Shown: in pieces, positions 54,518-63,508 of the stretch
Numbering within the stretch: the stretch's first letter is position 1
Layout: every line of letters starts with the position of its first letter
Assembly: GCA_004553595.1 (NCBI GenBank)
Contig: SFKZ01000002.1
Coordinates: 124,001-188,000 of the forward strand
From: Methanobrevibacter ruminantium
GTDB lineage: Archaea; Methanobacteriota; Methanobacteria; Methanobacteriales; Methanobacteriaceae
DNA length: 64,000 nt
Direction of reading: 5' to 3'
The notes under the pieces: generated by a model
The model's database searches: none
Seen by the model: only the letters and a program-made list of their open reading frames with translations
What the model was told of the DNA's origin: nothing
Program-made: the position numbers and the translations under genes

Positions 54518-55636
54518 CTAAAGATTGCAGCGTTTAATATCCTCAGGAGCAAATCTTAAAATGATTTCTCTTGAATTTCCTCTAACTCCTTTTCCAGTGA
54601 ACTTAGTGTCCACCAATCTTAAGAATTCAAGTTTTTCAAGAGTCCTGTTGAATGTAGCATAACTAACTCCTGCCTCTTCCTTAAACTGTTTAGACAAGTC
54701 CCCAGCAGTTAAGATTTCATCACTATCAACAACTGCTCTAAGCAAAGTCCTTTCAATGTCATTTAAGGAATTTATGGTTTCCATCAAATTAATGGAACCT
54801 TGTTTGGATATTGCTTCTTCAACATGCTCTAAAGTAATGGATCTGCTTGCATTTGCCTCTGCAATATTACCACATACTCTAAGAAGGTCAATTCCAACCC
54901 TTAAATCCCCCACTTCAATTGTGTGATTAGCTATTTCTTCAATGATTTCATCTGAAATCACTCCAGGATAGAATCCCGCTCTAGCCCTATCTTGAAGAAT
55001 GCTGAATATTTCAGAATATGTGTATGGCTGGAATGTAATGTCTTGAGGAATGAATACAGTATTTACATTCTTGTCAAGAGCATATCTGAATTCCAAATCT
55101 GAAAGAATTGCAAAAATACCTGTTCTTACTCCTTCAAATTCTTCATAAGCCCTTAAAATATCATAAAATATTTTATTTGCATGTGGAGTTTGGAATAAGT
55201 AATTAACATCATCGAAAGCAACAACCAATGTTTTATTGTCAGCAGAAAGCTTGTTCATGACTTTTTCATACACTCTTGAAAAAGGAACTCCAGTTTCTGG
55301 AGGTTGATGTCCAAATAATTTTTTATGAATTTGAGAAAAGATTCCAAAACGTGTTGTGTGCAATTGACAATTAATGTAACAGCAAACCACCTTATCAGTG
55401 GTGTGTTCAACCAATTCAAAAACCTTTTTAAGCGCTGTTGTTTTCCCTGTAGCGCATGATCCCATAATCACTGAATTGGTAGGGCGACCGCCTTGAATGG
55501 CTGGTCTAATGCACATAGCCATTCCTCCCATTTGGCTGTCCCTAAAATTAAAGTTTTCAGGCATATAATCAGGATTAAATGCATTTATGTTTTGGAATAA
55601 TGTTTCATCTCCCATCAAAATATCTTCTATTGCCAT
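54518..55636 (-). CDS. cdc6: Orc1/Cdc6-type replication initiator (Cdc6-2-like)
   Basis: AAA+ origin-binding/helicase-loader family. 372 residues. Walker A is GSCATGKTTALKK near residue 60 (Ala where Gly is common), Walker B is VVAFDDVNYLF near 140 and sensor 1 is FAILSDLEFR. The C-terminal winged helix (about 290-365) includes DLSKQFKEEAGVSYATFNRT. Layout matches the second, divergent Cdc6 of Methanobacteriales. No ribosome site precedes the ATG. TTATATAA at 55657-55664 is only about 24 nt away, so the transcript is probably leaderless. No ORB-like repeats are visible in the flanks, so an origin is not claimed. Confidence 0.88.
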   Translation of the reverse strand: MAIEDILMGDETLFQNINAFNPDYMPENFNFRDSQMGGMAMCIRPAIQGGRPTNSVIMGSCATGKTTALKKVFELVEHTTDKVVCCYINCQLHTTRFGIFSQIHKKLFGHQPPETGVPFSRVYEKVMNKLSADNKTLVVAFDDVNYLFQTPHANKIFYDILRAYEEFEGVRTGIFAILSDLEFRYALDKNVNTVFIPQDITFQPYTYSEIFSILQDRARAGFYPGVISDEIIEEIANHTIEVGDLRVGIDLLRVCGNIAEANASRSITLEHVEEAISKQGSINLMETINSLNDIERTLLRAVVDSDEILTAGDLSKQFKEEAGVSYATFNRTLEKLEFLRLVDTKFTGKGVRGNSREIILRFAPEDIKRCNL

Positions 55637-55656
55637 ATAGTTTATTATATGTTAAC

Positions 55657-55664
55657 TTATATAA
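55657..55664 (-). promoter_or_regulatory. TATA box of cdc6, leaderless transcript predicted
   Basis: Minus-strand TTATATAA ends 20 nt before the ATG, placing the predicted start at or beside the initiation codon. Confidence 0.55.
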
Positions 55665-55876
55665 AAAAGTTCTTTAAATTTGAATAATAGCATACAAATT
55701 TAATAAAAAAAAGAAAATTCATAAAAATTATTGAAAAAATAGAATAAGAAAAAATCTGGAAAAACGATAAAATAAGAGAATGAATAAGAGAATAAAATAA
55801 TGAAAATAGAATAATTAGAAAACAAGGAAAGTGAAATAGCTAAAATAATTAAAAAAATAAAAATTAAGAAAAATGA

Positions 55877-56614
55877 TTATTTGTCAATGTCAACCAAATT
55901 AATCACTTTTACATCAGTATTTTCCTTTATCCAAGCAAGCAATCTTTCTGCAAAGATTAGCTTTTTGGTTTTAATCTCATCTGCAGGACCTGTTGCCCCT
56001 TCAATGTTAGGCCTTGAATATTTGGTTACATTTGTTCCAAAATCCATTCCTGCAAGAACCATTTCCTCACATCCTAATGCAAGAGTGAAGAACATTGCCC
56101 TATCACCATCAGTAAATCCACCAAAGTTGTATAAATGACCTACAGGTTTGGATTGGGTGGTTCCGAGAATCTTATCAAAGCTAGTGGTCCACTTCACAAT
56201 GAGCTCTTCATTGTCTCCATGAGCATGAACGACAAAATAAGACCCTAATGAATTTGCAGCCAACAAATCATCCATTTTGCCGTCTAAGTCAGTAGCAACA
56301 ATGTCTGGAACAAGATCATCTTCAAGCATTGCAGTAGTGGCACCATCTGCAGAAACAATAAGATAATCATTCAAGTCATAATTTTCCTTTACATATTTAA
56401 TATGCTTCTTTATGGAAGGGCCCGCACCAACAACAATGAATTTTGAAGTGTCTTTTTTCTCCATAATCTCATCAGAGAATTCCTCAATTGTCAAGCAACC
56501 TTTCTCATCAAGAATCTTATCCAACAATGCTGCAGTGTTCTCATCCCCTTCTCTTGAAAATCCAAGAGTATCAAGAATTTCCTTATACCATCCTCCCCAT
56601 TCATTAAAATCCAT
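55877..56614 (-). CDS. mptE: 6-hydroxymethyl-7,8-dihydropterin pyrophosphokinase MptE
   Basis: Archaeal DUF115 enzyme adding pyrophosphate to 6-hydroxymethyl-dihydropterin for tetrahydromethanopterin. 245 residues: N-terminal WGGWYKEILDTLGF, the glycine loop FIVVGAGPSIKKHI near residue 60, the ATP/metal segment VSADGATTAMLE, VATDLDG and the MDFGTNVTKYSRP block. GGTGTAAAC precedes the ATG. The surE gene lies upstream on the same strand with about 90 nt between. The ADATD-like metal motif is intact. Confidence 0.94.
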   Translation of the reverse strand: MDFNEWGGWYKEILDTLGFSREGDENTAALLDKILDEKGCLTIEEFSDEIMEKKDTSKFIVVGAGPSIKKHIKYVKENYDLNDYLIVSADGATTAMLEDDLVPDIVATDLDGKMDDLLAANSLGSYFVVHAHGDNEELIVKWTTSFDKILGTTQSKPVGHLYNFGGFTDGDRAMFFTLALGCEEMVLAGMDFGTNVTKYSRPNIEGATGPADEIKTKKLIFAERLLAWIKENTDVKVINLVDIDK

Positions 56615-56703
56615 GTTTACACCTTATAATTAATACTTCAATAATTAATGATTATGATTATAATTTAAGAATCTTATACTTTAAAAATATGACAATTTAA
56701 AAA

Positions 56704-57492
56704 TCAAAATTCCCAATCTTCCAATCCAGTTATTTTGCCTCCAAAATTAACACTTAAAGGAGTCAAACTAGGTCTTCTTTCAACCAATAAGCAGTATCCG
56801 TCGGTTCCCTCTTCATATTCTTCAATCAATTGAGGAACATTCATGACTGCATCATTCCCCTCATCATCGACTCTCTCAAGAATATTAAAATCAAGCATCC
56901 TATCTGCAAGAGTTGTTATCTTAATCTTATCAGACAATGGCTTGGAAGGAATATTCAAGTTAAAGAGGTCAACTCCTTCAGGAAGACCTTCATCCAAAAC
57001 CTTTTTAACCACTTTAACAAGAATCTCTTGGGCAAAGCTATAATCTGTATCAACATACCAATTTCCCTCTTCATCCTGCTTAAAGCAATCATCATCCAAG
57101 AACAATGAACATGCAATTGCAGGCACTCCAAGTCCAACTGCTTCAAGTGCTGCACAAACTGTACCTGATGTAGTGATTTGGAATCTGCTTATGTTGATTC
57201 CAGGATTGATTCCAGTTACAACAAGATCTGGCTTTTCATCACAAACATAATTAATACCTACATTGACAGAATCCGCGGGAGTTCCAGACAATCCATAAGC
57301 CATGTTTCCATCAGCCAATTCATACTCTTTTAAATACATATGCTTCATGATATTGACTTTGCGACCTACAGCACTGTTATTCTCTTGAGGAGCTACGACA
57401 GTAACATTTGCAAACTCTTCAAGTGCCTGTTTATTGGCTAAAATACCTGGGCCAAGAACACCATCATCATTGGATATTAAAATGTTTTTCAT
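56704..57492 (-). CDS. surE: 5'/3'-nucleotidase SurE
   Basis: Nucleoside monophosphatase, a survival protein. 262 residues. The metal site starts ILISNDDGVLGPGI at residue 3, with Ser/Asn ligands in APQENNSAVGRKV near 35 and GINPGINISRFQITTSGTV near 95. The SGTPADSVNVGINYVC block is diagnostic. GAGGTC lies 6 nt before the ATG. It precedes mptE and forms a minus-strand run with the aldo/keto reductase upstream. Confidence 0.95.
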   Translation of the reverse strand: MKNILISNDDGVLGPGILANKQALEEFANVTVVAPQENNSAVGRKVNIMKHMYLKEYELADGNMAYGLSGTPADSVNVGINYVCDEKPDLVVTGINPGINISRFQITTSGTVCAALEAVGLGVPAIACSLFLDDDCFKQDEEGNWYVDTDYSFAQEILVKVVKKVLDEGLPEGVDLFNLNIPSKPLSDKIKITTLADRMLDFNILERVDDEGNDAVMNVPQLIEEYEEGTDGYCLLVERRPSLTPLSVNFGGKITGLEDWEF

Positions 57493-57627
57493 AAAAAGAC
57501 CTCATAAAATTTTTCTTAAATTATATTTTATTCTTAATAATACTTATAAATTCTTAAATGATTGCATGAAAAATAGAAATTAAATAGAAATTAAATAAAA
57601 ATTAATTGAAAAAAGAAAATAAAATAT

Positions 57628-58893
57628 CTAAAAATGCTTAAAGAAGTCAAAAACTTTAGATATCTTATTAATTGAAGGCATTGCAACATTCTTTACAAAC
57701 TTGATTTGATAATTGAATCCCAATAATTCAAATTCTGATTTTACCCTATCCAATTCATTCGGAATGTCAAGAGACTGTGGACATAAGCTTTTGCATCTTC
57801 CACAATGATTGCAAAGCCCTGCACTTGCTTGCTTATTGGTTATTCCACCAACAACCACATAATAATTCACCATAGCATGTGGAAGTACACCAAATGCCTT
57901 TTTATCGAATAAATACTTTTCATTATAGACATTGAAGCAATCTGGAATATTAACCCCCCTAGGACAAGGAAGACAATAGCCACAACCTGTGCAATTGATC
58001 TTCATCATTGAATTGAAAATGCCTTGTGCCTTATCCAATACATCTATCTCCTCATCAGACAATGAACCAATTTCTACCCTTTCAGCAATTGACATGTTCT
58101 CTTTCATCTGATTAAGAGAACCCATTCCAGACAATACGCAAGTGATTTCCTTTTGATTGAAAACCCAACTTAAAGCCCAATCAACAGAGGATTTGCTGGA
58201 ATCCACCTCATTAAACAAAGCACTTACTTCTTGAGGCAATTCCCCAGCAAGAAGCCCTCCTTTTAAAGGTTCCATGACAAATACTGCAATATCATTTTCA
58301 TAGGCATATTGAATTCCACGAATTCCTGCCTGTGCATTGACATCCAAATAATTATACTGAACAAGTACCATATCCCAAGGGAAATCATCAATTAGAGTTT
58401 GGAATTCATGTGGAGAACCATGATAAGAAAAACCGATATTCCTGATTTTGCCATCAGTTTTTGCTTTTTCCAAAAATTCATAAAGTCCTAAATCCTTGAG
58501 CCTTAAAATGGTTGACAAGTCAACGCTATGAACATAATAATAATCAATGACATCAGCCTGGAGCTTTCTTAACTGTTCATTTAAAAATGCATCCATATCC
58601 TCCCTTGACCTTACCATCCAGGAAGGCAATTTAGTGGACAGTTTAACCTTATCCCTATATTTAACTCCATCTGAACCAGACAAGCTTAAGATGTCTCCTA
58701 AAAATGATTCGCTTTCCCCACCATGATATGCATAGGCAGTATCGATGTAATTCACTCCATTTTCAATTGCAAACAATATAAAATCCTGAGCGCTTTCACG
58801 GTCAATTGAATTGTTTTTTGTAGGGAGTCTCATTGCTCCAATTCCAAGAGGAAACAATTCATCCCCATTCCTTTTAACTACTCTCTTATTCAT
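57628..58893 (-). CDS. aldo/keto reductase with C-terminal 4Fe-4S ferredoxin domain
   Basis: 421 residues. The TIM-barrel (about 1-290) has the catalytic Tyr/Asp in NYIDTAYAYHGGESE, and Lys in KLSTKLP, with NPDI-like family blocks. The C-terminal part holds two cysteine sets: CTGCGYCLPCPRGV and CNHCGRCKSLCP, which should bind iron-sulfur clusters. Such fusions are widespread in anaerobes and likely accept electrons from ferredoxin or NADPH for carbonyl reduction. The substrate is unknown. AGGGGT precedes the ATG. Confidence 0.93.
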   Translation of the reverse strand: MNKRVVKRNGDELFPLGIGAMRLPTKNNSIDRESAQDFILFAIENGVNYIDTAYAYHGGESESFLGDILSLSGSDGVKYRDKVKLSTKLPSWMVRSREDMDAFLNEQLRKLQADVIDYYYVHSVDLSTILRLKDLGLYEFLEKAKTDGKIRNIGFSYHGSPHEFQTLIDDFPWDMVLVQYNYLDVNAQAGIRGIQYAYENDIAVFVMEPLKGGLLAGELPQEVSALFNEVDSSKSSVDWALSWVFNQKEITCVLSGMGSLNQMKENMSIAERVEIGSLSDEEIDVLDKAQGIFNSMMKINCTGCGYCLPCPRGVNIPDCFNVYNEKYLFDKKAFGVLPHAMVNYYVVVGGITNKQASAGLCNHCGRCKSLCPQSLDIPNELDRVKSEFELLGFNYQIKFVKNVAMPSINKISKVFDFFKHF

Positions 58894-58979
58894 TTAAACC
58901 CCTAATATACTAATAATCTGATGATATAATAAATCCCTGAAAATTATATAATAATAAATCCATGATAATAATCTGATAA

Positions 58980-59817
58980 TTATTCTATGATAATAATCCT
59001 ATGATAATAAATAAAATTTGAATTAATTTTTTTCCTTAATTTCAATATTACAAGCTCACTGTCAGTTCCCCACCTAAATGGATAATCCATGGAACCAACA
59101 CCAGTTGTAACATGCAAATAACTATCCTTTCCACCAATGCTTTTCTTAAAAAGACCCATATTATACATAATTATGTTTCCTATCCAAACGACTGGATAAA
59201 ACTGTCCTCCATGAGTATGACCAGACAATTGAATGTCAAAGCCCAAACTTGAAAACATTTCCCAATTTTGAGGCACATGGAAATTGATTATATTTACCTT
59301 ATCTTCCTTGATGAATGATTTCAAATCCTCTAAACGTACAGTTTCTATCTCGCCAAAACTATAGGTGAGGCCAAAGATATTCAAGTCCTTCCATTCCTTC
59401 ATTATCTAAAATGATGATTCCTGCTTTCCTGCAGGCATTATAAACATTTTCGATACCTAGGTAAAAGTCATGGTTTCCTGCTGTAAAAACAATTGGAATA
59501 TTCACATCTTTAAGTGGCAGGGAATCATCCTCTTCAACCACACATGAACCATCTGCCAAATCCCCAGATATGATAGCCAAATCACAAGAGGGAGGCAATT
59601 CATTTAGCTTATCCCTTAAGTCTAAAATGATTTTCTTATGCCTGATTGCTCCATAATGAACATCTGATAGGTGGACAATGTTAATGTTCTGATTGATCTT
59701 GTCAAGTTCTATTGTTTTCTCATGAACAATAATCATATGAGCATGCCAATAGCTATAGATTGTTATTATAGGAACCAATAGAAGAAGGGCAACTATAATA
59801 TAAAAAGGAAGTTCCAC
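58980..59817 (-). pseudogene. membrane-anchored calcineurin-like metallophosphoesterase, frameshifted
   Basis: YkuE/Icc-type phosphoesterase split into overlapping ORFs. 59359-59817 gives an N-terminal membrane helix, then NIVHLSDVHYGAIRH (metal site), AIISGDLADGS and VFTAGNHDFYLG. 58980-59402 gives NFHVPQNWEMF, LSGHTHGGQFYP and TTGVGSMDYPFRWG, the last metal ligands. Deleting one G near 59398-59405 joins the frames as LDNEEWKDLNIFG and restores about 279 residues. The start is GTG at 59817 with GGAG 5 nt before. The C-terminal end runs into TATGATAATAAT repeats. All metal motifs remain, so a sequencing error or recent mutation is as likely as old decay. Confidence 0.82.
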
Positions 59818-59836
59818 AAAGGCTCCAATAATGTAA

Positions 59837-59923
59837 ATGAATAGAATGTCAAAGAAGAAAAAACAAGGACATCCAAATCCAAAATCCGGATATCACATCC
59901 AAGGACCTTGTTATGAATCTTGA
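59837..59923 (+). CDS. possible 25-28 aa small protein
   Basis: Short ORF on the plus strand with ATGs at 59837 and 59846, ending TGA at 59923. It has a lysine run followed by GHPNPKSGYHIQGPC. The composition (Gly, Pro, Tyr, Cys) and higher GC are unlike the surrounding A/T spacer. No convincing ribosome site is seen. It may instead be a structured DNA/RNA site: ACATCCAA occurs twice, and AACAAGG and CCTTGTT flank the block. Confidence 0.3.
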   Translation: MNRMSKKKKQGHPNPKSGYHIQGPCYES

Positions 59924-60325
59924 TTTCTTCTCCTCGAAAAACATAGGCACTGTATTCAATAAAACAAAAAAGAGGTTAATAAAAGCAAATATGAATCATC
60001 TAATCCGCCGAACAATAAGAACAGGCACCATAAGGAAAAACTCAAATATTGCAATAAATGGAGTGGACATCAACACTCTTCTTGTTCTAAAACTCATAAG
60101 AAAACCTTTAATATTAATCTTTAAAAAGTCATTTATAAAATTATCATAATTAACCAAATAAAGAAATGAAAGTGCCGACAAAATATTTAAGAACTATTAA
60201 AAAGAAAGGTTATATATAGCTTGACATATTATTATAACTTTAAAATAATAATAGAAATCTAATGAAAAACAATTAAAATCATCCACTCAAGCTCATAATT
60301 CTTATTATATATTGGAGGAGAATAA
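59924..60325. other. spacer and promoter region upstream of the class V aminotransferase gene
   Basis: About 400 nt. TATA-like TTATATATAG lies near 60210, about 110 nt before the aminotransferase start. An overlapping plus ORF (59913-60149) has no motif or ribosome site and is not called. Confidence 0.45.
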
Positions 60326-61468
60326 ATGAACGAAATATTATTAATGCTCCCTGGCCCAACAACTGCAGACCCAAGAGTATTGCAAGCAATGGGAAAAGCT
60401 GTTGTAAACCACAGAGGAGATGAATTCGGAGAAATCTATACTGAAACCACTCAGTTAATGTCTAAAACTTTCCAAACCAAAAATGATTCTTACATCCTTA
60501 CTGGTTCAGGAACTTCTGCAATGGAAGCAGCTCTTTCCAACCTTGTTAACAGAGGAGACAAAGTATTGAATGTTATCGGAGGAAAATTCGGAGAAAGATT
60601 TGCAGAAATTGCAAACTACCACGGAATTGAATCAGTCCCTTTAAATGTTGAATGGGGAACTGCTGTAACCCCGGACCAAGTGGAAGAAGCTTTAGAAGCA
60701 GATGAAGACATCAAGGCAGTAACCATGGTCCACAACGAAACCTCCACTGGAGTGGCTGCACCTATTCAAGAAGTAGGGGAAGTCATGAAAAACCACGATG
60801 CATTATTCATTGTAGACACTGTATCATCCTTAGGTGGAGACTATGTTGATGTAGACAAGTTCCACATCGACGCTTGTGTAACCGGATCTCAAAAATGTCT
60901 CGCTGCACCACCTGGACTTGCAGCTATTACCTTCAATGACGATGCATGGGCAGCATGTGAAAAAGTTGAACCTAACAACTACTACTTAAACATGCCTAAA
61001 TACAGAGCAAACGGTAACAAAACTCCTGCTCAAACTCCTTACACCCCATCAGTTTCATTGATTTACGGATTAAAAGCAGCACTTGAAGTCATTCATGAAG
61101 AAGGACTTGAAAACAGTGTAGCAAGACACCACCAAGCAGCAGCTGCATCAAGAGATGCTGTTAAAGCTTTAGGTCTCGAATTGTTCCCTGATGAAGCTGT
61201 ATCCTCTGCAACCGTAACTGCAGTAAACATCCCTGAAGGTGTAACTGACGATGATATCAGAGGAACCATGTTAAACAAATATAAAGTTCAATTAGCTGGT
61301 GGACAAGACCATCTTAAAGGAAACATCATCAGAATTGGACACATGGGTGTAATCAATTACCAAGAATTAGCTATTACATTTACTGCATTAGGATTAACCT
61401 TAAAAGGATTAGGTTTAGTAGAAGATGCAGGTGCCGGTGTAGCAGCTCTTGCTGATCATTACATTTAA
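60326..61468 (+). CDS. class V alanine-glyoxylate/serine-pyruvate aminotransferase
   Basis: PLP enzyme, 380 residues. The N-terminus LLMLPGPTTADPRVLQAMG and the HRGDEFGEIY segment are diagnostic; the PLP lysine is in TGSQKCLAAPPG near residue 190, with the PLP aspartate in LFIVDTVSSLGGD near 155. It interconverts small amino and keto acids (alanine, glyoxylate, serine or aspartate); in methanogens it likely serves glycine or serine metabolism. Codon use is C-ending and highly biased, similar to rps3ae, indicating strong expression. GGAGGAG precedes the ATG. A T-rich terminator follows. Confidence 0.93.
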   Translation: MNEILLMLPGPTTADPRVLQAMGKAVVNHRGDEFGEIYTETTQLMSKTFQTKNDSYILTGSGTSAMEAALSNLVNRGDKVLNVIGGKFGERFAEIANYHGIESVPLNVEWGTAVTPDQVEEALEADEDIKAVTMVHNETSTGVAAPIQEVGEVMKNHDALFIVDTVSSLGGDYVDVDKFHIDACVTGSQKCLAAPPGLAAITFNDDAWAACEKVEPNNYYLNMPKYRANGNKTPAQTPYTPSVSLIYGLKAALEVIHEEGLENSVARHHQAAAASRDAVKALGLELFPDEAVSSATVTAVNIPEGVTDDDIRGTMLNKYKVQLAGGQDHLKGNIIRIGHMGVINYQELAITFTALGLTLKGLGLVEDAGAGVAALADHYI

Positions 61469-61473
61469 ACCCA

Positions 61474-61504
61474 TTTCTTCTTTTTTTCTTTTTTTCTTTT
61501 TCTT
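61474..61504 (+). terminator. T-rich terminator after the class V aminotransferase gene
   Basis: Three T6-T7 tracts separated by single C residues directly after the stop codon, the usual archaeal termination pattern. Confidence 0.7.
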
Positions 61505-61764
61505 GTATTACTACTAATTTTATTTTTACTTTTAAATTTTCAAATCAAGCATCTCTTTTTCAAAAAATTAACTCAAGCTTAGAAACATTTATATAGAATG
61601 TAATATAATTTTAACATATGGAATGTATTTTTAACATATCAATGTATCCAACATATAAATGTAAATAGTAAAAAAAATATATTAAAAAAATATAATATAT
61701 TATATGTTAATAGCAAACCATAATTAAAAATTATAGAATATTGATAAAAACAAGGAGTTAAATA

Positions 61765-62250
61765 ATGATTGATGAAGCACCAATTAAATCAACTGTAGAA
61801 GAATTAAGAAAACTTATCCACATTAGCAATTATGTTGGAGAACCTATTGAAAGTGAAGATAAAATATTGATTCCAGTAACTAAAGCAGCAATAGGGTTCG
61901 GTATAGGAGAACAGAAAGCTGGACAACAAATAACCGCTACTGGTGCTGGTGTAAGTGTTGAACCTGTAACCATGGTCGTTGTATCAAAAGGAAACACTGG
62001 TGCAGAGGGAATCAGAACCATAAATTTATCAAAAGGAGATAATGCTAATAAAAGTTTAAACGAATTAGGATTGATTTTAACCGATATCCTAAAAGATGTC
62101 ATCCCATCAAAAAATAAAGATGACAAATACATAAATGTCGACGATGTTACTGAAGTTGAAATCCAAGACGGAGAAATTAAGGAAAAAGCTGAAGACATAG
62201 TTGACGAAGTTGAAGATGGATTAGACATTGAAGTGGATAATGATGAATAA
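61765..62250 (+). CDS. GerW/YtfJ-family protein
   Basis: 161 residues. The central beta-rich block is KILIPVTKAAIGFGIGEQ, followed by a Gly-rich loop and EPVTMVVVSKGNTG, as in the spore-germination protein GerW (YtfJ) of Bacillus. The C-terminus (about 115-161) is acidic. This family occurs widely outside spore formers, so a sporulation role is not implied. GGAG precedes the ATG. It is followed by a DUF2953 (YtfI-like) gene after 98 nt, the same pairing as in Firmicutes. Confidence 0.82.
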   Translation: MIDEAPIKSTVEELRKLIHISNYVGEPIESEDKILIPVTKAAIGFGIGEQKAGQQITATGAGVSVEPVTMVVVSKGNTGAEGIRTINLSKGDNANKSLNELGLILTDILKDVIPSKNKDDKYINVDDVTEVEIQDGEIKEKAEDIVDEVEDGLDIEVDNDE

Positions 62251-62348
62251 ATAAATCATCAATCTATAAGATATATCTAATAAAAATAAATTAAAAATAT
62301 TAAAATATTAAAATATTAAAACTAAAAATAATATGAAAAGGCGATGAA

Positions 62349-63089
62349 ATGAACTGCAATCTTTTTTTAATTATCCTAATCGCCTTAATCCTCATATTTT
62401 TAATAATTCTATACAACGGAATAAGACTATTTTTAACCGTTGAAAAAGAGAAAGGCATAGTTAAATATGAATTTAAAGTAACTATGCTAAAAATAGCTAT
62501 TTTTACAAGAAAAGGCACTAAAGAAATAATCGATAGCATCATGCCTAAGAAAGATGAAGATTTAGAAGAAACTGAAGAGGAAGATGAGAAAAAATCTGAA
62601 GAAAAATCTGAATCTGAAGAAGAAGAGGAAGAAAACAAGGAAGATAAGAAAGGTTTGAAAGAGAAATATGAAGAAATCAAACCCCTCTTAAAAGAGCTAA
62701 ATAAATCCAAAGAGGAACTGAAAAGCTTCTTGAAAGATATCCTAAAAGCAATCGATTTAAAGAAACTTGAAGGAAATCTGATAATTGGCCTTAGTGACCA
62801 TACAACTACTGTAAAAATAGCTAGCTGGATCTGGTCAATAGGTGCTATTGTAAACAGTTCCAAGCCAACACTGTTAACTGTAGAACCTAGATTTAACGAA
62901 GTGATAACTGATTTTGAAGGAAAGATAGAATTAAAAATAAATATTCTACCCTTATTGATTTATAGTTTAGTCTTATTAACTAAAAAGAACATTAGAGAAC
63001 TGATTAAAGAACTCTATAGACAAAAGAAATCTAAAGATAAAAAAGAAAAAGAGCCAATAAGTGACAATTCACAAAAAGAAGAAAAATAA
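62349..63089 (+). CDS. DUF2953 (YtfI-like) membrane protein with acidic/coiled-coil insert
   Basis: 246 residues. One N-terminal helix (LFLIILIALILIFLIILY), then a DUF2953-like domain split by a Glu/Lys-rich insert (about 65-125, coiled-coil-like). The C-terminal block NLIIGLSDHTTTVKIASW and VEPRFNEVITDFEGKIELKI is the family part. A further hydrophobic segment near residue 208 (ILPLLIYSLVLLTK) could span the membrane. The SD is GGCGATG. It pairs with the GerW-like gene. The last 25 residues are Lys-rich. Confidence 0.75.
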   Translation: MNCNLFLIILIALILIFLIILYNGIRLFLTVEKEKGIVKYEFKVTMLKIAIFTRKGTKEIIDSIMPKKDEDLEETEEEDEKKSEEKSESEEEEEENKEDKKGLKEKYEEIKPLLKELNKSKEELKSFLKDILKAIDLKKLEGNLIIGLSDHTTTVKIASWIWSIGAIVNSSKPTLLTVEPRFNEVITDFEGKIELKINILPLLIYSLVLLTKKNIRELIKELYRQKKSKDKKEKEPISDNSQKEEK

Positions 63090-63113
63090 CTAAACAAAAA
63101 ACAAGTGATTTAA

Positions 63114-63473
63114 ATGGATGGAAAGGAAATAAGGAATAGCTTTAAAAAAGAAACATTTTACGAGTTTAGCGAAGCTGTTCCTGTATTCAATGATAACATA
63201 TACTTTATTTTCAAAGTAGACATCATTTCAATTGACGTGAACCCATCCAAAAGCAGAATAGATAAGCTAAAAAAATTGATGAATAATGAAAACACTGAAA
63301 ATTCTATATCCTATCTAGACATTGAACCAATAGCTTACCTATTAGAAACTAAAAACAATAGTGAATTGAACTGGCAAATTGAATCAATTGATAAAAAATA
63401 TAATCTATTTATTGAAAAAAATAAAAACCAGTTATTAAAAGAGTTCCTTGAAAGAGAAAAAACTAAAAATTGA
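63114..63473 (+). CDS. hypothetical protein, third gene of the GerW/DUF2953 operon
   Basis: 119 residues, soluble, no recognised family. FNDNIYFIFKVDIISIDVNPS is a likely beta strand pair and IDKLKKLMNN a helix. GTGATTT lies before the ATG, and the start is 25 nt after the DUF2953 stop, so it should be cotranscribed. Function unknown. Confidence 0.6.
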   Translation: MDGKEIRNSFKKETFYEFSEAVPVFNDNIYFIFKVDIISIDVNPSKSRIDKLKKLMNNENTENSISYLDIEPIAYLLETKNNSELNWQIESIDKKYNLFIEKNKNQLLKEFLEREKTKN

Positions 63474-63508
63474 AAAAAGATTAGATAGGAATTTTGTAGT
63501 TGAAAATC

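Noticed and set aside
55637..55876. Replication origin next to cdc6
   Set aside because: No repeated ORB-like motifs or unwinding-element layout beyond generic AT-richness were visible on either flank of the gene.
59913..60149. 78-aa plus ORF before the aminotransferase
   Set aside because: Lys/Ile/Asn-rich with no motif and no ribosome site, in plain AT-rich spacer.
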